Translations under genes and position numbers: made by a program
Shown: piece after piece, positions 1 through 9,472 of the stretch
How positions within the stretch are numbered: the stretch's first letter is position 1
Layout: each line of letters starts with the position of its first letter
The notes under the pieces: generated by a model
What the model saw: the letters and a program-made list of their open reading frames with translations, nothing else
Told to the model about the DNA's origin: nothing
The model's database searches: none
NCBI GenBank assembly: GCA_002280485.1
Contig: NCED01000005.1
Location: 1-64,000 of the forward strand
Source of the DNA: Caulobacterales bacterium 32-69-10
GTDB taxonomy: Bacteria; Pseudomonadota; Alphaproteobacteria; Caulobacterales; Caulobacteraceae
Direction of reading: 5' to 3'
DNA: 64,000 nt

Positions 1-26
1 TTGGCGGGAAATGCGACGGCTCAAGC

Positions 27-56
27 CTGGGTCCCCGCTTCCGCGGGGATGAGCGG
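27..56. repeat. Dispersed palindromic repeat, family A, right arm
   Basis: This 30-base arm is identical to the right arm of the complete inverted repeat at 29198-29287. The preceding bases (from about 11) also match the spacer of that copy apart from small changes. Its left arm would lie before the window. It sits just downstream of the TonB receptor stop, so it may form part of a transcript end. Its role is unknown. Confidence 0.7.
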
Positions 57-73
57 AAAAATAGAGCCATCGC

Positions 74-2482
74 TTAGAACCCGCGCTTCAGCGCCACCCG
101 CCAGGTGCGTCCTACCCCCGGAAGGGCCGCGACATTGGCGTAGACGTCGGCGACGGGGGTGAAGAAGCGCTTGTCGAACAGGTTGTCGATGTTGAGCGCG
201 AAGCGCCAGTCGCCCCGCTGCAGGAAGGCCGAGCCGGAGACCACCGCATAGGCGGGCAGGCGCACGGCCCCTGGGATCACCCCCTGGGTGTGGCTGACGC
301 GGGTGACGCCGAGGGTCCCGCCGGCCTGGCCCCAGGCGCGGGCGGCGCCGGTATAGACCGCGAACAGGCTCATCACCGAACGCGGGACCTGGGTGTTGAC
401 GTAGTCGCCGGGGACCAGGCCGGACAGGGCGTAGAGGGCGTAGGCGCCGCCGTAGCCGTTCGGCCCGCTGACCCCGACCGCGGCGGGCGGGATGACGACG
501 AAGCTGCCGTCGGGGCCCTTGATCCTGGTCTTCTGCAGGGCGCCGGCGAAGGTGAAGCTGAGTTGGCGACTGGCCAGCCAGCGAAGCTCCAGCTCGATCC
601 CCCGCCCGCGCGTGCCCTGCACGGAATTGTTCAGGGACAGCTGGGTGCGCGCCTGGCGGTAGACGGCCAGGGAGCCGGTCAGCACGTCGCCCAGCAACCG
701 CGCCTTCACCCCTGCCTCGGCCAGCAGGCTGTCCGACAGCCAGCTGTCGCTCATCACCAGGCTGGGGGCGACGCCGCCGGCCTGGTTCAGCTCCAGGGCG
801 GACGCCTCGGCGTAGGTGACGTAGGGCATCAGCCCGCCGGGGGCCTTCCAGCTCAGGCTGGCCGACCAGGTCCAGTCGCCGGTCTTGTCGGTGTAGTCGC
901 GGCCGGGCGTGGGGCCGAACACCACCGTGCCCTGGTCGCGGGAGGTGACGCGGTAGCCGTCATAGCGGCCGCCGGCGGTGAGGCTGAGGCCGCGCCATTC
1001 CAGGTCGGTCACCGCGAAGACGCCGGCGTCGCGCCAATGGCTGCGCACGTCCGTTTCCCAGGTCAGGCCGATCCCGCCGGGTTCAGCGGAAAAGGGGTCG
1101 TCGAATATGTCGGTGGCGGTCGCGCCCCGGGTCAGGTCGCGGCGGTCGAGGGAGAGATTGCCGCCGTTGAAGCTCTCCTTGGCCGTACCGCGATAGTTGC
1201 GCAGCGAGGCCCCGACCGCGCCCTGGCCCTTGATGGCGCCGAGGCTGAAAGGCGTGGTGTAGCTGGCCCGGACCTCGGTGACGTGGCCGTTGTAGGCGGC
1301 CGGGAAGCCGTAGGAGACGAAGCGCTGGTTATCGAGCGCGTCGTAGAACAGCTGCAGCTTGAGCGCGCCGGCGCCGACTGTCCTGCCGATGTCGGCATAG
1401 GCGGTCTGGGTGTCGGTGTCGGAGAAGTCCCGGGGGCTGATGAACACCGTCCGGGGACTGAGCTTGGCCGTGCCGACCCCGGTGTCGAGGATGAAGCGCG
1501 GGTCTGGCGAGGGGGTGAAGCCGAAATAGCCGGAGATCAGCCCGCCGGGGCCGATCTCGTTGGGGGTCAACCGACCGTTGCCGTCCCGGTCGGTCAGGGT
1601 CGTGTCCTGGCCGGTGACATAGGTCCCGTCGTCGATCAGGGCCTGGGTCAGCCGGTTCCAGCCGGGGGTCTGGACGTAGCCCCGGGCGCGATAGGCCATG
1701 CCGCCGAAGGCAAGGCTCCAGCCTCCCCCAAGGTCGAACTCGGCCGAGAGCTGCCCGAGCTGATGGCTGGGGTGCACGCCGCGGTAGAAGCTGTCGGCGT
1801 CCTCGGCCTCGGCATAGGCGTAGACCCCGCCCTCCACGTTGCCGAGCCGGGCCGGCAGCCCCACCTGGCCGGCGGCCCGTTTCAGGCCATAGCCCCCCAC
1901 GGTCAGCTCCAGTTCGCCGGTGGGCCGCGTCAGGTACTTGTCCTCGACCCGGGCGCTGCGGGGCGAGAAGTTGAGCAGGCCGCCGACCTTGCCGGGGCCG
2001 TAGAGGGGCGTCGGCGGCCCGCGCACGATCTCCACCCGGTCGGCGGCGGGCAGGGGCGTGGGATAGGTGCCGCGGTTCTCCACCCGCTTGAAGCCGCGGA
2101 AGTAGTTCTCGGCCAGGGTGCCGCGCAGGGCCAGGGAGCCGGGCACGCCGTAGTAGCTGTCGGTGAAGGCGCCGGGCGAGACCTCGACCAGGTCGTCGAT
2201 GGTGCGAACCCCGTAGCGGTCGAGGGTGGCGGCGGAGACGAAGCTGGCCGAGCGCGGTGTCTCCAGCAGCGGCTTGGACAGGCCGAACACGGTGCTGCTG
2301 GGCTGGCGCTCCAAGAGGCCCGCCGCGTCGCGAGCGGTGACGGTGATCGCATCCACCGCCGTCTGGGCCGAGGCCCTGTCGGAGGCGGCGCCGGCGAGGA
2401 GCAGGGCGGTGGCCGACGTGGCCAGCATAAACGACAGACGTGACAAGGCGTCGGGCCTCCGGACATTCAATATGGCCCGCAT
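74..2482 (-). CDS. TonB-dependent receptor (siderophore or other large ligand)
   Basis: Outer-membrane 22-strand beta-barrel receptor of about 800 residues that imports a scarce ligand using TonB energy. An N-terminal signal segment ends near ASAQ. It is followed by a plug domain of about 130 residues (VEIVRGPPTPLYGPGKVGG is the typical plug motif) and then a long barrel rich in alternating aromatic strands. The protein ends in a C-terminal Phe, as expected for BAM recognition. I chose the ATG at 2482; one nine codons upstream (2509) is also open. It is divergent from a GntR/FCD regulator, which may control it. The ligand cannot be read from sequence: the plug resembles siderophore receptors, but no siderophore genes are nearby. 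No SD is obvious. Confidence 0.9.
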   Translation of the reverse strand: MRAILNVRRPDALSRLSFMLATSATALLLAGAASDRASAQTAVDAITVTARDAAGLLERQPSSTVFGLSKPLLETPRSASFVSAATLDRYGVRTIDDLVEVSPGAFTDSYYGVPGSLALRGTLAENYFRGFKRVENRGTYPTPLPAADRVEIVRGPPTPLYGPGKVGGLLNFSPRSARVEDKYLTRPTGELELTVGGYGLKRAAGQVGLPARLGNVEGGVYAYAEAEDADSFYRGVHPSHQLGQLSAEFDLGGGWSLAFGGMAYRARGYVQTPGWNRLTQALIDDGTYVTGQDTTLTDRDGNGRLTPNEIGPGGLISGYFGFTPSPDPRFILDTGVGTAKLSPRTVFISPRDFSDTDTQTAYADIGRTVGAGALKLQLFYDALDNQRFVSYGFPAAYNGHVTEVRASYTTPFSLGAIKGQGAVGASLRNYRGTAKESFNGGNLSLDRRDLTRGATATDIFDDPFSAEPGGIGLTWETDVRSHWRDAGVFAVTDLEWRGLSLTAGGRYDGYRVTSRDQGTVVFGPTPGRDYTDKTGDWTWSASLSWKAPGGLMPYVTYAEASALELNQAGGVAPSLVMSDSWLSDSLLAEAGVKARLLGDVLTGSLAVYRQARTQLSLNNSVQGTRGRGIELELRWLASRQLSFTFAGALQKTRIKGPDGSFVVIPPAAVGVSGPNGYGGAYALYALSGLVPGDYVNTQVPRSVMSLFAVYTGAARAWGQAGGTLGVTRVSHTQGVIPGAVRLPAYAVVSGSAFLQRGDWRFALNIDNLFDKRFFTPVADVYANVAALPGVGRTWRVALKRGF

Positions 2483-2635
2483 AAAGAAGGTGCGGTGGTA
2501 TTGCAACAATGGTCGCGTAGTAATCGTTGTGAAATGTCACGAGCAATTTCAGACTAATTCTATGGCACCTGACTATAGACTAGGCGCGGCGTCATGGCCT
2601 TTGGCGCTTTGCACGGATTGCGCTATCTAGCGGCG
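2483..2635. promoter_or_regulatory. Divergent receptor/GntR control region
   Basis: This unusually AT-rich 153-bp gap between the receptor and the GntR gene holds three GACTA repeats (2552, 2571, 2578). It also holds a small inverted repeat with TCTAT and ATAGA arms separated by 11 bases (2559-2579). Such spacing could suit a dimeric GntR operator. That is inference; no known operator consensus is matched. Confidence 0.35.
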
Positions 2636-3337
2636 ATGGAACAGGATCCGATCGGCGACTGGGCGCCCGGCCTGCAGAAGGCCAAGACCTACGAGCAGCT
2701 GCTGCTCGACATCATCCTCGGCCTGCTTCCGCCCGGCGGCCTGATCGACGAGCGCAAGCTGGCCGTCCGCTACGGCGTGGGCCTGGCAGGGGTGCGGGAC
2801 GCCCTGGGCCGGCTGGCGCTGGAAGGGCTGGTGGTGCGGCGGCCCCGGGTCGGCACCATGGTCGCGGCCCTGGACCTACGCGAGATCGAACAGGCCTTCG
2901 AGGTCCGCCACCTGCTGGAGGCGCGCTCGGCCGGGCTGGCCGCCCGCAACGCGCGCGAGGGCGACATCGCCGCCATCGTCACCGCCTTCGACGGCGCCGA
3001 AGAGGCCATAGCGGCGGGTGACTCCCGCGCCATGCTGGCCATGGACCGGGCCTTCCACCGGGCGGTGGCCTACGCCACCCAGAACCCGACCCTGGCCCGC
3101 TACCTGGTCTCGCTGCAGAACATCGCCACCCGGTTCTGGATCTACGCCATGGAGAAGCAGAACCCGGACGAACAGCTTGTGGACGTCAAGCTTCACCGGG
3201 CAGTCGCGGCGGCCATCGCGGCCCGCGATGTGGCGGCGGCAGAGGCCGCCATGAGCCGGATCGTCGGCGAGCCGCCCAGCGCCTACCCACCCGCGCGTCG
3301 CTCACCGGTTCTCGCGCAGGTTGAGGATGCGAACTGA
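2636..3337 (+). CDS. GntR-family regulator, FadR/FCD subfamily
   Basis: One-component transcription factor of 233 residues. Residues about 15-75 form the winged helix-turn-helix (LIDERKLAVRYGVGLAGVRDAL, then the wing ending near RVGTMV). Residues about 85-215 form the all-helical FCD ligand domain, with the metal-ligand type pattern MDRAFHRAV and a later LHRAV. The ATG at 2636 is chosen because the wHTH begins shortly after it; an in-frame start at 2594 adds 14 unlikely residues. The divergent TonB receptor is the obvious candidate target, which would make the effector a nutrient-derived acid. The effector itself is unknown. A hairpin follows at 3402-3435. Confidence 0.88.
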   Translation: MEQDPIGDWAPGLQKAKTYEQLLLDIILGLLPPGGLIDERKLAVRYGVGLAGVRDALGRLALEGLVVRRPRVGTMVAALDLREIEQAFEVRHLLEARSAGLAARNAREGDIAAIVTAFDGAEEAIAAGDSRAMLAMDRAFHRAVAYATQNPTLARYLVSLQNIATRFWIYAMEKQNPDEQLVDVKLHRAVAAAIAARDVAAAEAAMSRIVGEPPSAYPPARRSPVLAQVEDAN

Positions 3338-3401
3338 ACATTGCTCGGATTAACAAGCATCATTTGACGTCTTCGTCGAAACCGCAAGCGGTCGCAAAGA
3401 A

Positions 3402-3435
3402 CAAACCCGCCGCGGGGGATATCGCGACGGGTTTG
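3402..3435. terminator. Hairpin after the GntR gene
   Basis: Arms CAAACCCG and CGGGTTTG continue through one mismatch into four more pairs (CGCG/CGCG), with an 8-base loop. On the plus strand the sequence after it includes GATTTTTATT. On the minus strand GTTCTTT follows. It could end transcription in either direction. Confidence 0.5.
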
Positions 3436-3815
3436 ACCAGGATTTTTATTGTGGTTTAGGTGGGCGTTTCCTCCCCGAAACGCCGGAGGGTCGAATGTCT
3501 GTGCATCCGTGCTCCTCTCGCCTTGTAGAGAACGTCAAATCCCTTGCCTCGTCAATGGTGACCCCGGCGGAAAATCGTTGGATTCATTACACTGTGACGT
3601 GATTGACGCCATTTTTCGGCGCCACCGTCAGATGAACGCCGATCAGGAGCCCAATTTTGACGCGTGTGGTAAAAACGGCGCCCGCCGAGCGCGTCGCCTG
3701 GAGACGGGTAGGACGAGCGGTGCGGCCCTGCGGATTCGCCGGGGGCGTGGCGGGAGACAGCGGCGTCCTGCCGCCGGGGGCCCGCGGAGGAGGATCTGAG
3801 CAGCTGAAAAAGAAA

Positions 3816-3843
3816 GAGGCCGGAGCGTCGCCGCTCCGGCCTC
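3816..3843 (-). terminator. Rho-independent terminator of groES-groEL
   Basis: A perfect 12-bp stem (GAGGCCGGAGCG with its complement) and 4-base loop lies 50 bases past the groEL stop. On the minus strand it is followed by TTTCTTTTTC. Confidence 0.9.
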
Positions 3844-3892
3844 GGTAGAGAGGCGGACCCGTCCGGGTCCGCCGTAGGCGGGTGTTTGGACC

Positions 3893-5575
<1,683 letters not shown>

Positions 5576-5633
5576 TCAGGCCTGAAGGCCCGGCGATCCC
5601 GGATGAAATGTGGGGAGGGCGGAGGCCCGGCTC

Positions 5634-5973
5634 TTAGGCTTCGACGATGCCCAGGATGTCGGATTCCTTCATGATGATGAGGTCTTCACCATCGATCTTG
5701 ACCTCGCTGCCCGACCACTTGCCGAACAGGATCTTGTCGCCGACCTTGACGTCGAGGGCGGCGCGGTTGCCGGTCTTCTCGTCGCGGGCGCCGGGGCCGA
5801 CCGCCAGGACCTGGCCTTCTTGGGGCTTTTCCTTGGCGGTGTCGGGAATGATGATCCCGCCCTTGGTCTTGGCTTCTTCTTCGACGCGCTTCACGAGGAC
5901 GCGGTCGCCGAGCGGACGAAACTTCTTCGACGCGCTTCACGAGGACGCGGTCGCCGAGCGGACGAAAGGCCAT
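5634..5973 (-). pseudogene. groS: Co-chaperonin GroES, frameshifted by a 46-bp tandem duplication
   Basis: GroES caps the GroEL chamber. The normal start (ATG at 5973) begins [17 protein letters not shown], but a perfect 46-bp tandem repeat (5876-5967) then shifts the frame. Translation continues as a basic out-of-frame peptide to 5686. The true GroES frame resumes in the second copy and reads to the normal end at 5634. Only a GTG at 5894 could start it, giving 86 residues without the first strand ([11 protein letters not shown]) and with no SD. Upstream in that frame there is a TGA. Deleting one repeat copy gives a perfect 97-residue GroES. GroES is normally essential, so an assembly error, a second groES elsewhere or an unstable mutation must be considered. 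Confidence 0.85.
5876..5967. repeat. Perfect 46-bp tandem duplication inside groES
   Basis: Copies at 5876-5921 and 5922-5967 are identical. 46 is not a multiple of three, so the duplication shifts the groES frame. It has no flanking mobile-element signs. Confidence 0.97.
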
Positions 5974-6028
5974 GTGGGGCTCTCCTGGATGGGATGAACT
6001 GAAATGGGGTCGACCCGCTCAGACCGCT

Positions 6029-6055
6029 TTAGCAGCCGGGTGGGTCGAGTGCTAA
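6029..6055. promoter_or_regulatory. CIRCE operator (HrcA site)
   Basis: TTAGCAGCC-N9-GAGTGCTAA matches the CIRCE consensus TTAGCACTC-N9-GAGTGCTAA, with a perfect right arm and 6-7 of 9 in the left. It lies upstream of groES and just downstream of the predicted start of transcription, where HrcA repressor binding would block expression. Confidence 0.9.
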
Positions 6056-6066
6056 CGAGGGCCGGA

Positions 6067-6094
6067 AATATGAAAATCAGCCGGAAGAGTCAAG
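6067..6094 (-). promoter_or_regulatory. groESL promoter
   Basis: CTTGAC (6094-6089) and CATATT (6072-6067) are separated by 16 bases, reading toward groES, with TTTTCATAT resembling a heat-shock -10. Start of transcription would fall near 6060, directly before the CIRCE. It overlaps the ATG (6070) of the divergent hypothetical gene. Confidence 0.6.
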
Positions 6095-6792
6095 GTGCGG
6101 CGTGCGCTTCGGTCGCACCCGTGGCGGCGGCGCTGCTGCTGTTCGCCCTCAATCACGGGGGCGCTGCACAGGCCGCTACGCGCTCATCCCCGAGCGTCAT
6201 GGCCGGGGTCTATAAGACGCAATTCGACAACAGCCTCGTGTCGGGCGAACGCTATCGGTCGCAGAATATCCTCGAGATCGCCGAGGTTTCCCCCGAGACG
6301 GCCTACGTCCGGCTGGAGCTGGAATTCTACAACGGCCACCAGTGCGCCCTGTGGGGGATCGCCGACCGCATCGGCCAGACCCTGGTTTATCGCGGCGCCA
6401 GCATCGTCAGCGACGAGCCTTGCGTGCTGACCCTGAGGCGCGCCGGCGGCAAGGTGGTGCTGTCGGACAAGGACGACATCTGCCAGAGGAACTCGTGCGG
6501 CGCGCGCGGCACCCTGGAGGGGATCAGTTTCCCCGTCTCGGCCCGGCGGCCCATCCGCTACCTGTCCCGACTGAAGGCGTCGAGGGAATACAAGGAGGCG
6601 GTGGAGGCCTACACCACGGGGCGCCAGTGGAGGGTCGGCTGCTCGAACAGCCTGGGTCCATGCAGGACCGCGCCGCCCTTGGGGTCGCCCGCGCCGAAGA
6701 CCAGCCGGCCGATGCGGGCGTGGCTGATGGCGCCGGCGCACATGGCGCAGGGCTCCAAGGTGACGAACAGGCTCATGCCTGTCAGGCGGTAG
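6070..6792 (+). CDS. Exported hypothetical protein
   Basis: No family is recognised. The N-terminus has a basic start and a hydrophobic core followed by AAQA, a clear Sec signal peptide (residues 1 to about 36). The mature part has about 150 residues of beta-rich sequence with four Cys ([29 protein letters not shown]) that could form disulphides, consistent with a periplasmic protein. The ATG at 6070 is chosen because it starts the signal peptide. An in-frame upstream start (6004) would put 22 residues before it and run through the groES operator. The last 60 or so codons are antisense to tadA and have atypical composition, so the original stop near 6605 may have been lost. Confidence 0.7.
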   Translation: MKISRKSQGAACASVAPVAAALLLFALNHGGAAQAATRSSPSVMAGVYKTQFDNSLVSGERYRSQNILEIAEVSPETAYVRLELEFYNGHQCALWGIADRIGQTLVYRGASIVSDEPCVLTLRRAGGKVVLSDKDDICQRNSCGARGTLEGISFPVSARRPIRYLSRLKASREYKEAVEAYTTGRQWRVGCSNSLGPCRTAPPLGSPAPKTSRPMRAWLMAPAHMAQGSKVTNRLMPVRR

Positions 6793-7004
6793 TTGCCAGT
6801 CTTTTCCGCCGCCTGGCGCAGGGCGCGGATCTCGGCGTGGGCGGTGGGGTCGCTCAGCCCGATGGGGGCGTTGTGGGCGGCGCCGAGCACGTCGCCGGTG
6901 GCCGGATCGATCACCACCGCCCCGATCGGGGCCTCTCCGGCGGCGGCCGCAGCTTGCGCGAGGTCGAGCGCGATGCGCATGGTGGCTCGATCATGGTCGA
7001 TCAT
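6609..7004 (-). CDS. tadA: tRNA adenosine(34) deaminase TadA
   Basis: Deaminates A34 to inosine in tRNA-Arg(ACG), allowing wobble decoding; essential in most bacteria. This is a cytidine-deaminase fold protein of 131 residues, slightly short for the family. The zinc site and catalytic Glu are in HAEIRAL (about residue 54) and PCAMCAGA (about 84-91). The start could be ATG 7004 (MIDHDRAT) or ATG 6980 (MRIALDLA, where homology normally begins). The upstream choice overlaps the rluB start by 12 bp, so the promoter must lie inside rluB or 6980 is used. The 3' end overlaps the convergent hypothetical gene by 184 bp. Confidence 0.93.
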   Translation of the reverse strand: MIDHDRATMRIALDLAQAAAAAGEAPIGAVVIDPATGDVLGAAHNAPIGLSDPTAHAEIRALRQAAEKTGNYRLTGMSLFVTLEPCAMCAGAISHARIGRLVFGAGDPKGGAVLHGPRLFEQPTLHWRPVV

Positions 7005-8798
7005 CCCACCCAAACGAACGCGCCCGCTTCGGCGCGTCAAGAAAACTCGGACGACGGGGCTCCCGACGGCGCCCCCGACGGCTCTCCGGGCGAGCGCGTC
7101 GCCAAGGCCCTGGCCCGCGCCGGCGTGGCCTCGCGGCGCGAAGTCGAGCGCTATATCGAAGACGGCCGCGTGGCCATCAACGGCAAGGTCCTCGACACCC
7201 CGGCGGTCAAGGTCCTGCCGGGCGACATCCTCACCGTCGACGGCATGGTGGTGGCCAGCGCCGAGGCGGCGCGGGTCTGGCGCTACCACAAGCCCGTCGG
7301 CCTGATGACCACCCACAACGACCCGCAGGGGCGCCCCACCGTGTTCGAGCACCTGCCCGAGGGCCTGCCGCGGGTGATCTCCATCGGCCGCCTCGACATC
7401 AATTCCGAGGGGCTGCTGCTGCTCACCAACGACGGCGAGCTGTCGCGGTCGCTGGAGCTGCCGGCCACCGGCTGGGTGCGCCGTTACCGCGCCCGCGCCT
7501 ATGGCCACACCACCCAGGCCAAGCTCGACAAGCTGAAGGACGGCATCGTCGTCGAGGACGTGGCCTACGGCCCGATCGAGGCCAAGCTCGACAAGGCCCA
7601 GGGTCCGGAGAAAGAGAAAGGTCCCGCCAATCTGTGGATCACCGTCTCCCTGACCGAGGGCAAGAACCGCGAGGTCCGGCGGGTGCTGGAGGCCATCGGG
7701 CTGAAGGTGAACCGGCTGATCCGCCTCGCCTATGGCCCGTTTTCGCTGGGCACGCTTGAGGTCGGCGCGGTCGAGGAGGTGGGCCCCCGCGTGATCCGCG
7801 AGCAACTGGCCGATTTCATCGCCGCCGAGAACCTGCCCAAGGGCGACCGCCGGCCCGGCCCGGCCATGGCCTCGGCGCCGGGGCCCGGCCGCCGGGCCTC
7901 CGGTCCCGCCCAACCCGGCGACACGCCGCGCGGTCCCAAGCCCAAGCCGCCGGAGCCCGTCGTCGAGAAGCTGGAATACAAGCCCGGCTGGGCAAAGCCC
8001 AAGTCCAAGGCCAACCCCCACGCCGCCCCGTCCAAGGCCAAGGCCAAGCCCACGGGCGAGCGCCAGTCGTGGGGCGAGACATCGACCTACAAGCCCAAGA
8101 CGGGCGGCGGCCCGCCCGCCGCCAAGGTCGCCGTCGGCGAACGCCCCGCCTATGGGACCGGCGCCAGCCGCACCGGCGGCAGGCCCGCCCCGGCCGGCAA
8201 GGGATCGGGCAAGCCGGCCTGGGCCAAGGATTCGGCCAGCTCGGCGCGAGCGGAGACTCCGCGCAGGGAAGGGCCCGCCGATCGCCCGGCCTGGGCCAAG
8301 TCCGGCGGCAAGGCGCGCACCTCGACCAATCCCGAGGGCAGCCGGGCGGCCCGCAAATATGAGAAGACCGGCGGCCCGCCGGCCGAGGCCCGGGGCGGCA
8401 AGCCGGCCTGGTCCAAGGACAAGCCGGGCGGCCCGCGCGCCGACAAGCCCTACGGGGACAAGCCTTATGGGGACAAGGCCAAGCCTGGCGGCTCGGGCTT
8501 CCGCTCCAGCGGCAAGCCGCAGGGCTCGTGGGCCGACAAGCCGCGCCCGGAAGGCAAGGCCGAGCGTCCCGCTTTCGGCGCTGGCCCCAAGCCCCGCCGC
8601 GCCCCTGGTCAGTCCTACGGCCTGCCCCAGCACGGCGAGGCGCACGAGCGCGGTCCGTGGGAAGCGCCCAAGCCGGAAGGCAAGTCCGGCGCGCCTCGGC
8701 CTGCCGGGCCTCGGTCGGATAAGCCGCGATCTGCTGGTCCCCGGACAGGACCGCCCGGCGGCAAGCCTCCCCGCGGCGGTCCGCGCAAGCCGCGCTAG
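6993..8798 (+). CDS. rluB: 23S rRNA pseudouridine synthase, RluB/RsuA family, with long basic tail
   Basis: Converts a uridine in rRNA to pseudouridine. Residues about 30-80 form an S4 RNA-binding domain ([20 protein letters not shown]). Residues about 90-270 are the catalytic domain with the active-site Asp in [13 protein letters not shown] and a KNREVRRVL motif. From about residue 285 to 601 is a low-complexity tail rich in Lys, Pro, Gly and Ala with KPAW and DKPYG repeats, probably disordered and RNA-binding. Such tails are common in alphaproteobacterial members. The start ATG at 6993 overlaps the tadA start. rsmD follows after 3 bp, so the two rRNA-modification genes form an operon. RluB is preferred over RsuA or RluE by overall layout only. 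Confidence 0.9.
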   Translation: MVDHPTQTNAPASARQENSDDGAPDGAPDGSPGERVAKALARAGVASRREVERYIEDGRVAINGKVLDTPAVKVLPGDILTVDGMVVASAEAARVWRYHKPVGLMTTHNDPQGRPTVFEHLPEGLPRVISIGRLDINSEGLLLLTNDGELSRSLELPATGWVRRYRARAYGHTTQAKLDKLKDGIVVEDVAYGPIEAKLDKAQGPEKEKGPANLWITVSLTEGKNREVRRVLEAIGLKVNRLIRLAYGPFSLGTLEVGAVEEVGPRVIREQLADFIAAENLPKGDRRPGPAMASAPGPGRRASGPAQPGDTPRGPKPKPPEPVVEKLEYKPGWAKPKSKANPHAAPSKAKAKPTGERQSWGETSTYKPKTGGGPPAAKVAVGERPAYGTGASRTGGRPAPAGKGSGKPAWAKDSASSARAETPRREGPADRPAWAKSGGKARTSTNPEGSRAARKYEKTGGPPAEARGGKPAWSKDKPGGPRADKPYGDKPYGDKAKPGGSGFRSSGKPQGSWADKPRPEGKAERPAFGAGPKPRRAPGQSYGLPQHGEAHERGPWEAPKPEGKSGAPRPAGPRSDKPRSAGPRTGPPGGKPPRGGPRKPR

Positions 8799-8801
8799 GC
8801 C

Positions 8802-9380
8802 ATGCGCATCGTCTCCGGCCGATTCCGCGGCAAGGCGATCGCCACGCCGCCGGGGCTGAACACAAGGCCCACCGGCGACCGGGCCCGCCAGGCCGTGTTC
8901 AACATCCTGGAGCACGCCGCCTGGTCGCGGCCGCTGGTGGAGGCGCGGGTCATCGACCTCTTCGCCGGTTCCGGCGCCCTGGGCTTCGAGGCGATCTCGC
9001 GGGGGGCGGCCTTCTGCCTGTTCGTCGAGACCGACGAGGCGGCGCGGGGCGCGATCCGCGACAACATGGAGGCCTTCGGACTGTTCGGCGCCGCCCGGGT
9101 CCACCGCCGCGACGCCACCGACCTCGGGGTCCGCCCCGGCAGCGCGGGGCCGGCCTTCGACATCGCCTTCATGGACCCGCCCTACGCCAAGGGCCTGGGC
9201 GAGCGGGCGCTGGCTGGGCTGCTCGCCGGCGGTTGGCTGGCGCCGGAGGCGCTGGTGGTGCTGGAGCGCGGCTCGGACGAGCCGCCGCTGGCGGCGCCGG
9301 GGTTCGAGGTGCTGGACCAGCGCACCTATGGCGCCGCGACCGTCTGGTTCCTTACCGCTCGTCATCCTCCGGCCGCGTAG
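8802..9380 (+). CDS. rsmD: 16S rRNA (guanine966-N2)-methyltransferase RsmD
   Basis: Methylates G966 of 16S rRNA using SAM. At 192 residues it has the usual length. Motif I is [17 protein letters not shown] (about residue 50) and the catalytic motif is DPPY (FMDPPYAKG, about 126). It begins [11 protein letters not shown], typical of the family, 3 bases after the rluB stop, so it is likely co-transcribed. The last seven codons (RHPPAA and stop) lie inside a dispersed repeat (9360-9465), suggesting the repeat replaced the original C-terminus without harm. Confidence 0.95.
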   Translation: MRIVSGRFRGKAIATPPGLNTRPTGDRARQAVFNILEHAAWSRPLVEARVIDLFAGSGALGFEAISRGAAFCLFVETDEAARGAIRDNMEAFGLFGAARVHRRDATDLGVRPGSAGPAFDIAFMDPPYAKGLGERALAGLLAGGWLAPEALVVLERGSDEPPLAAPGFEVLDQRTYGAATVWFLTARHPPAA

Positions 9381-9465
9381 CGGTCCGGGGGACCAAGCCG
9401 CAGTCCACACCAGGCGCCGTCGCTTGGGTCCCCGGGCTCGCCCTGCTGGCGCCCCGAGGATGACG
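9360..9465. repeat. Dispersed palindromic repeat, family B, copy 1
   Basis: The outer arms CGTCATCCTCCGGCC and GAGGATGACG, and inner segments around GGGGACCAAGC and GCTTGGGTCCCC, form a large imperfect inverted repeat. A related element lies at 11347-11479, so two copies bracket mutL. The left arm encodes the end of rsmD. Confidence 0.75.
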
Positions 9466-9472
9466 GGATGGG

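Larger units (their letters stand above)
3338..3892. other. 555-bp gap between GntR gene and groEL, no convincing gene
   Basis: Contains hairpin 3402-3435, the groEL terminator at 3816-3843 and a 15-mer (3461-3475) that also occurs in the candidate sRNA near metX. Read on the minus strand that 15-mer is a strong SD-like GGGAGGAAACGCCC, but no reading frame follows it. Small open frames exist on the plus strand (for example 3449-3799), but they have no recognisable protein features and no SD. A degraded leader or small RNA is possible. Confidence 0.5.

Noticed and set aside
290..2443. 717-codon open frame on the plus strand opposite the TonB receptor
   Set aside because: Shadow of the GC-rich receptor gene; composition is Gly/Ala/Val/Asp-rich with no domain.
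3449..3799. 116-codon open frame before groEL
   Set aside because: Cys/Arg-rich, no SD, runs over the sRNA-like 15-mer; not protein-like.
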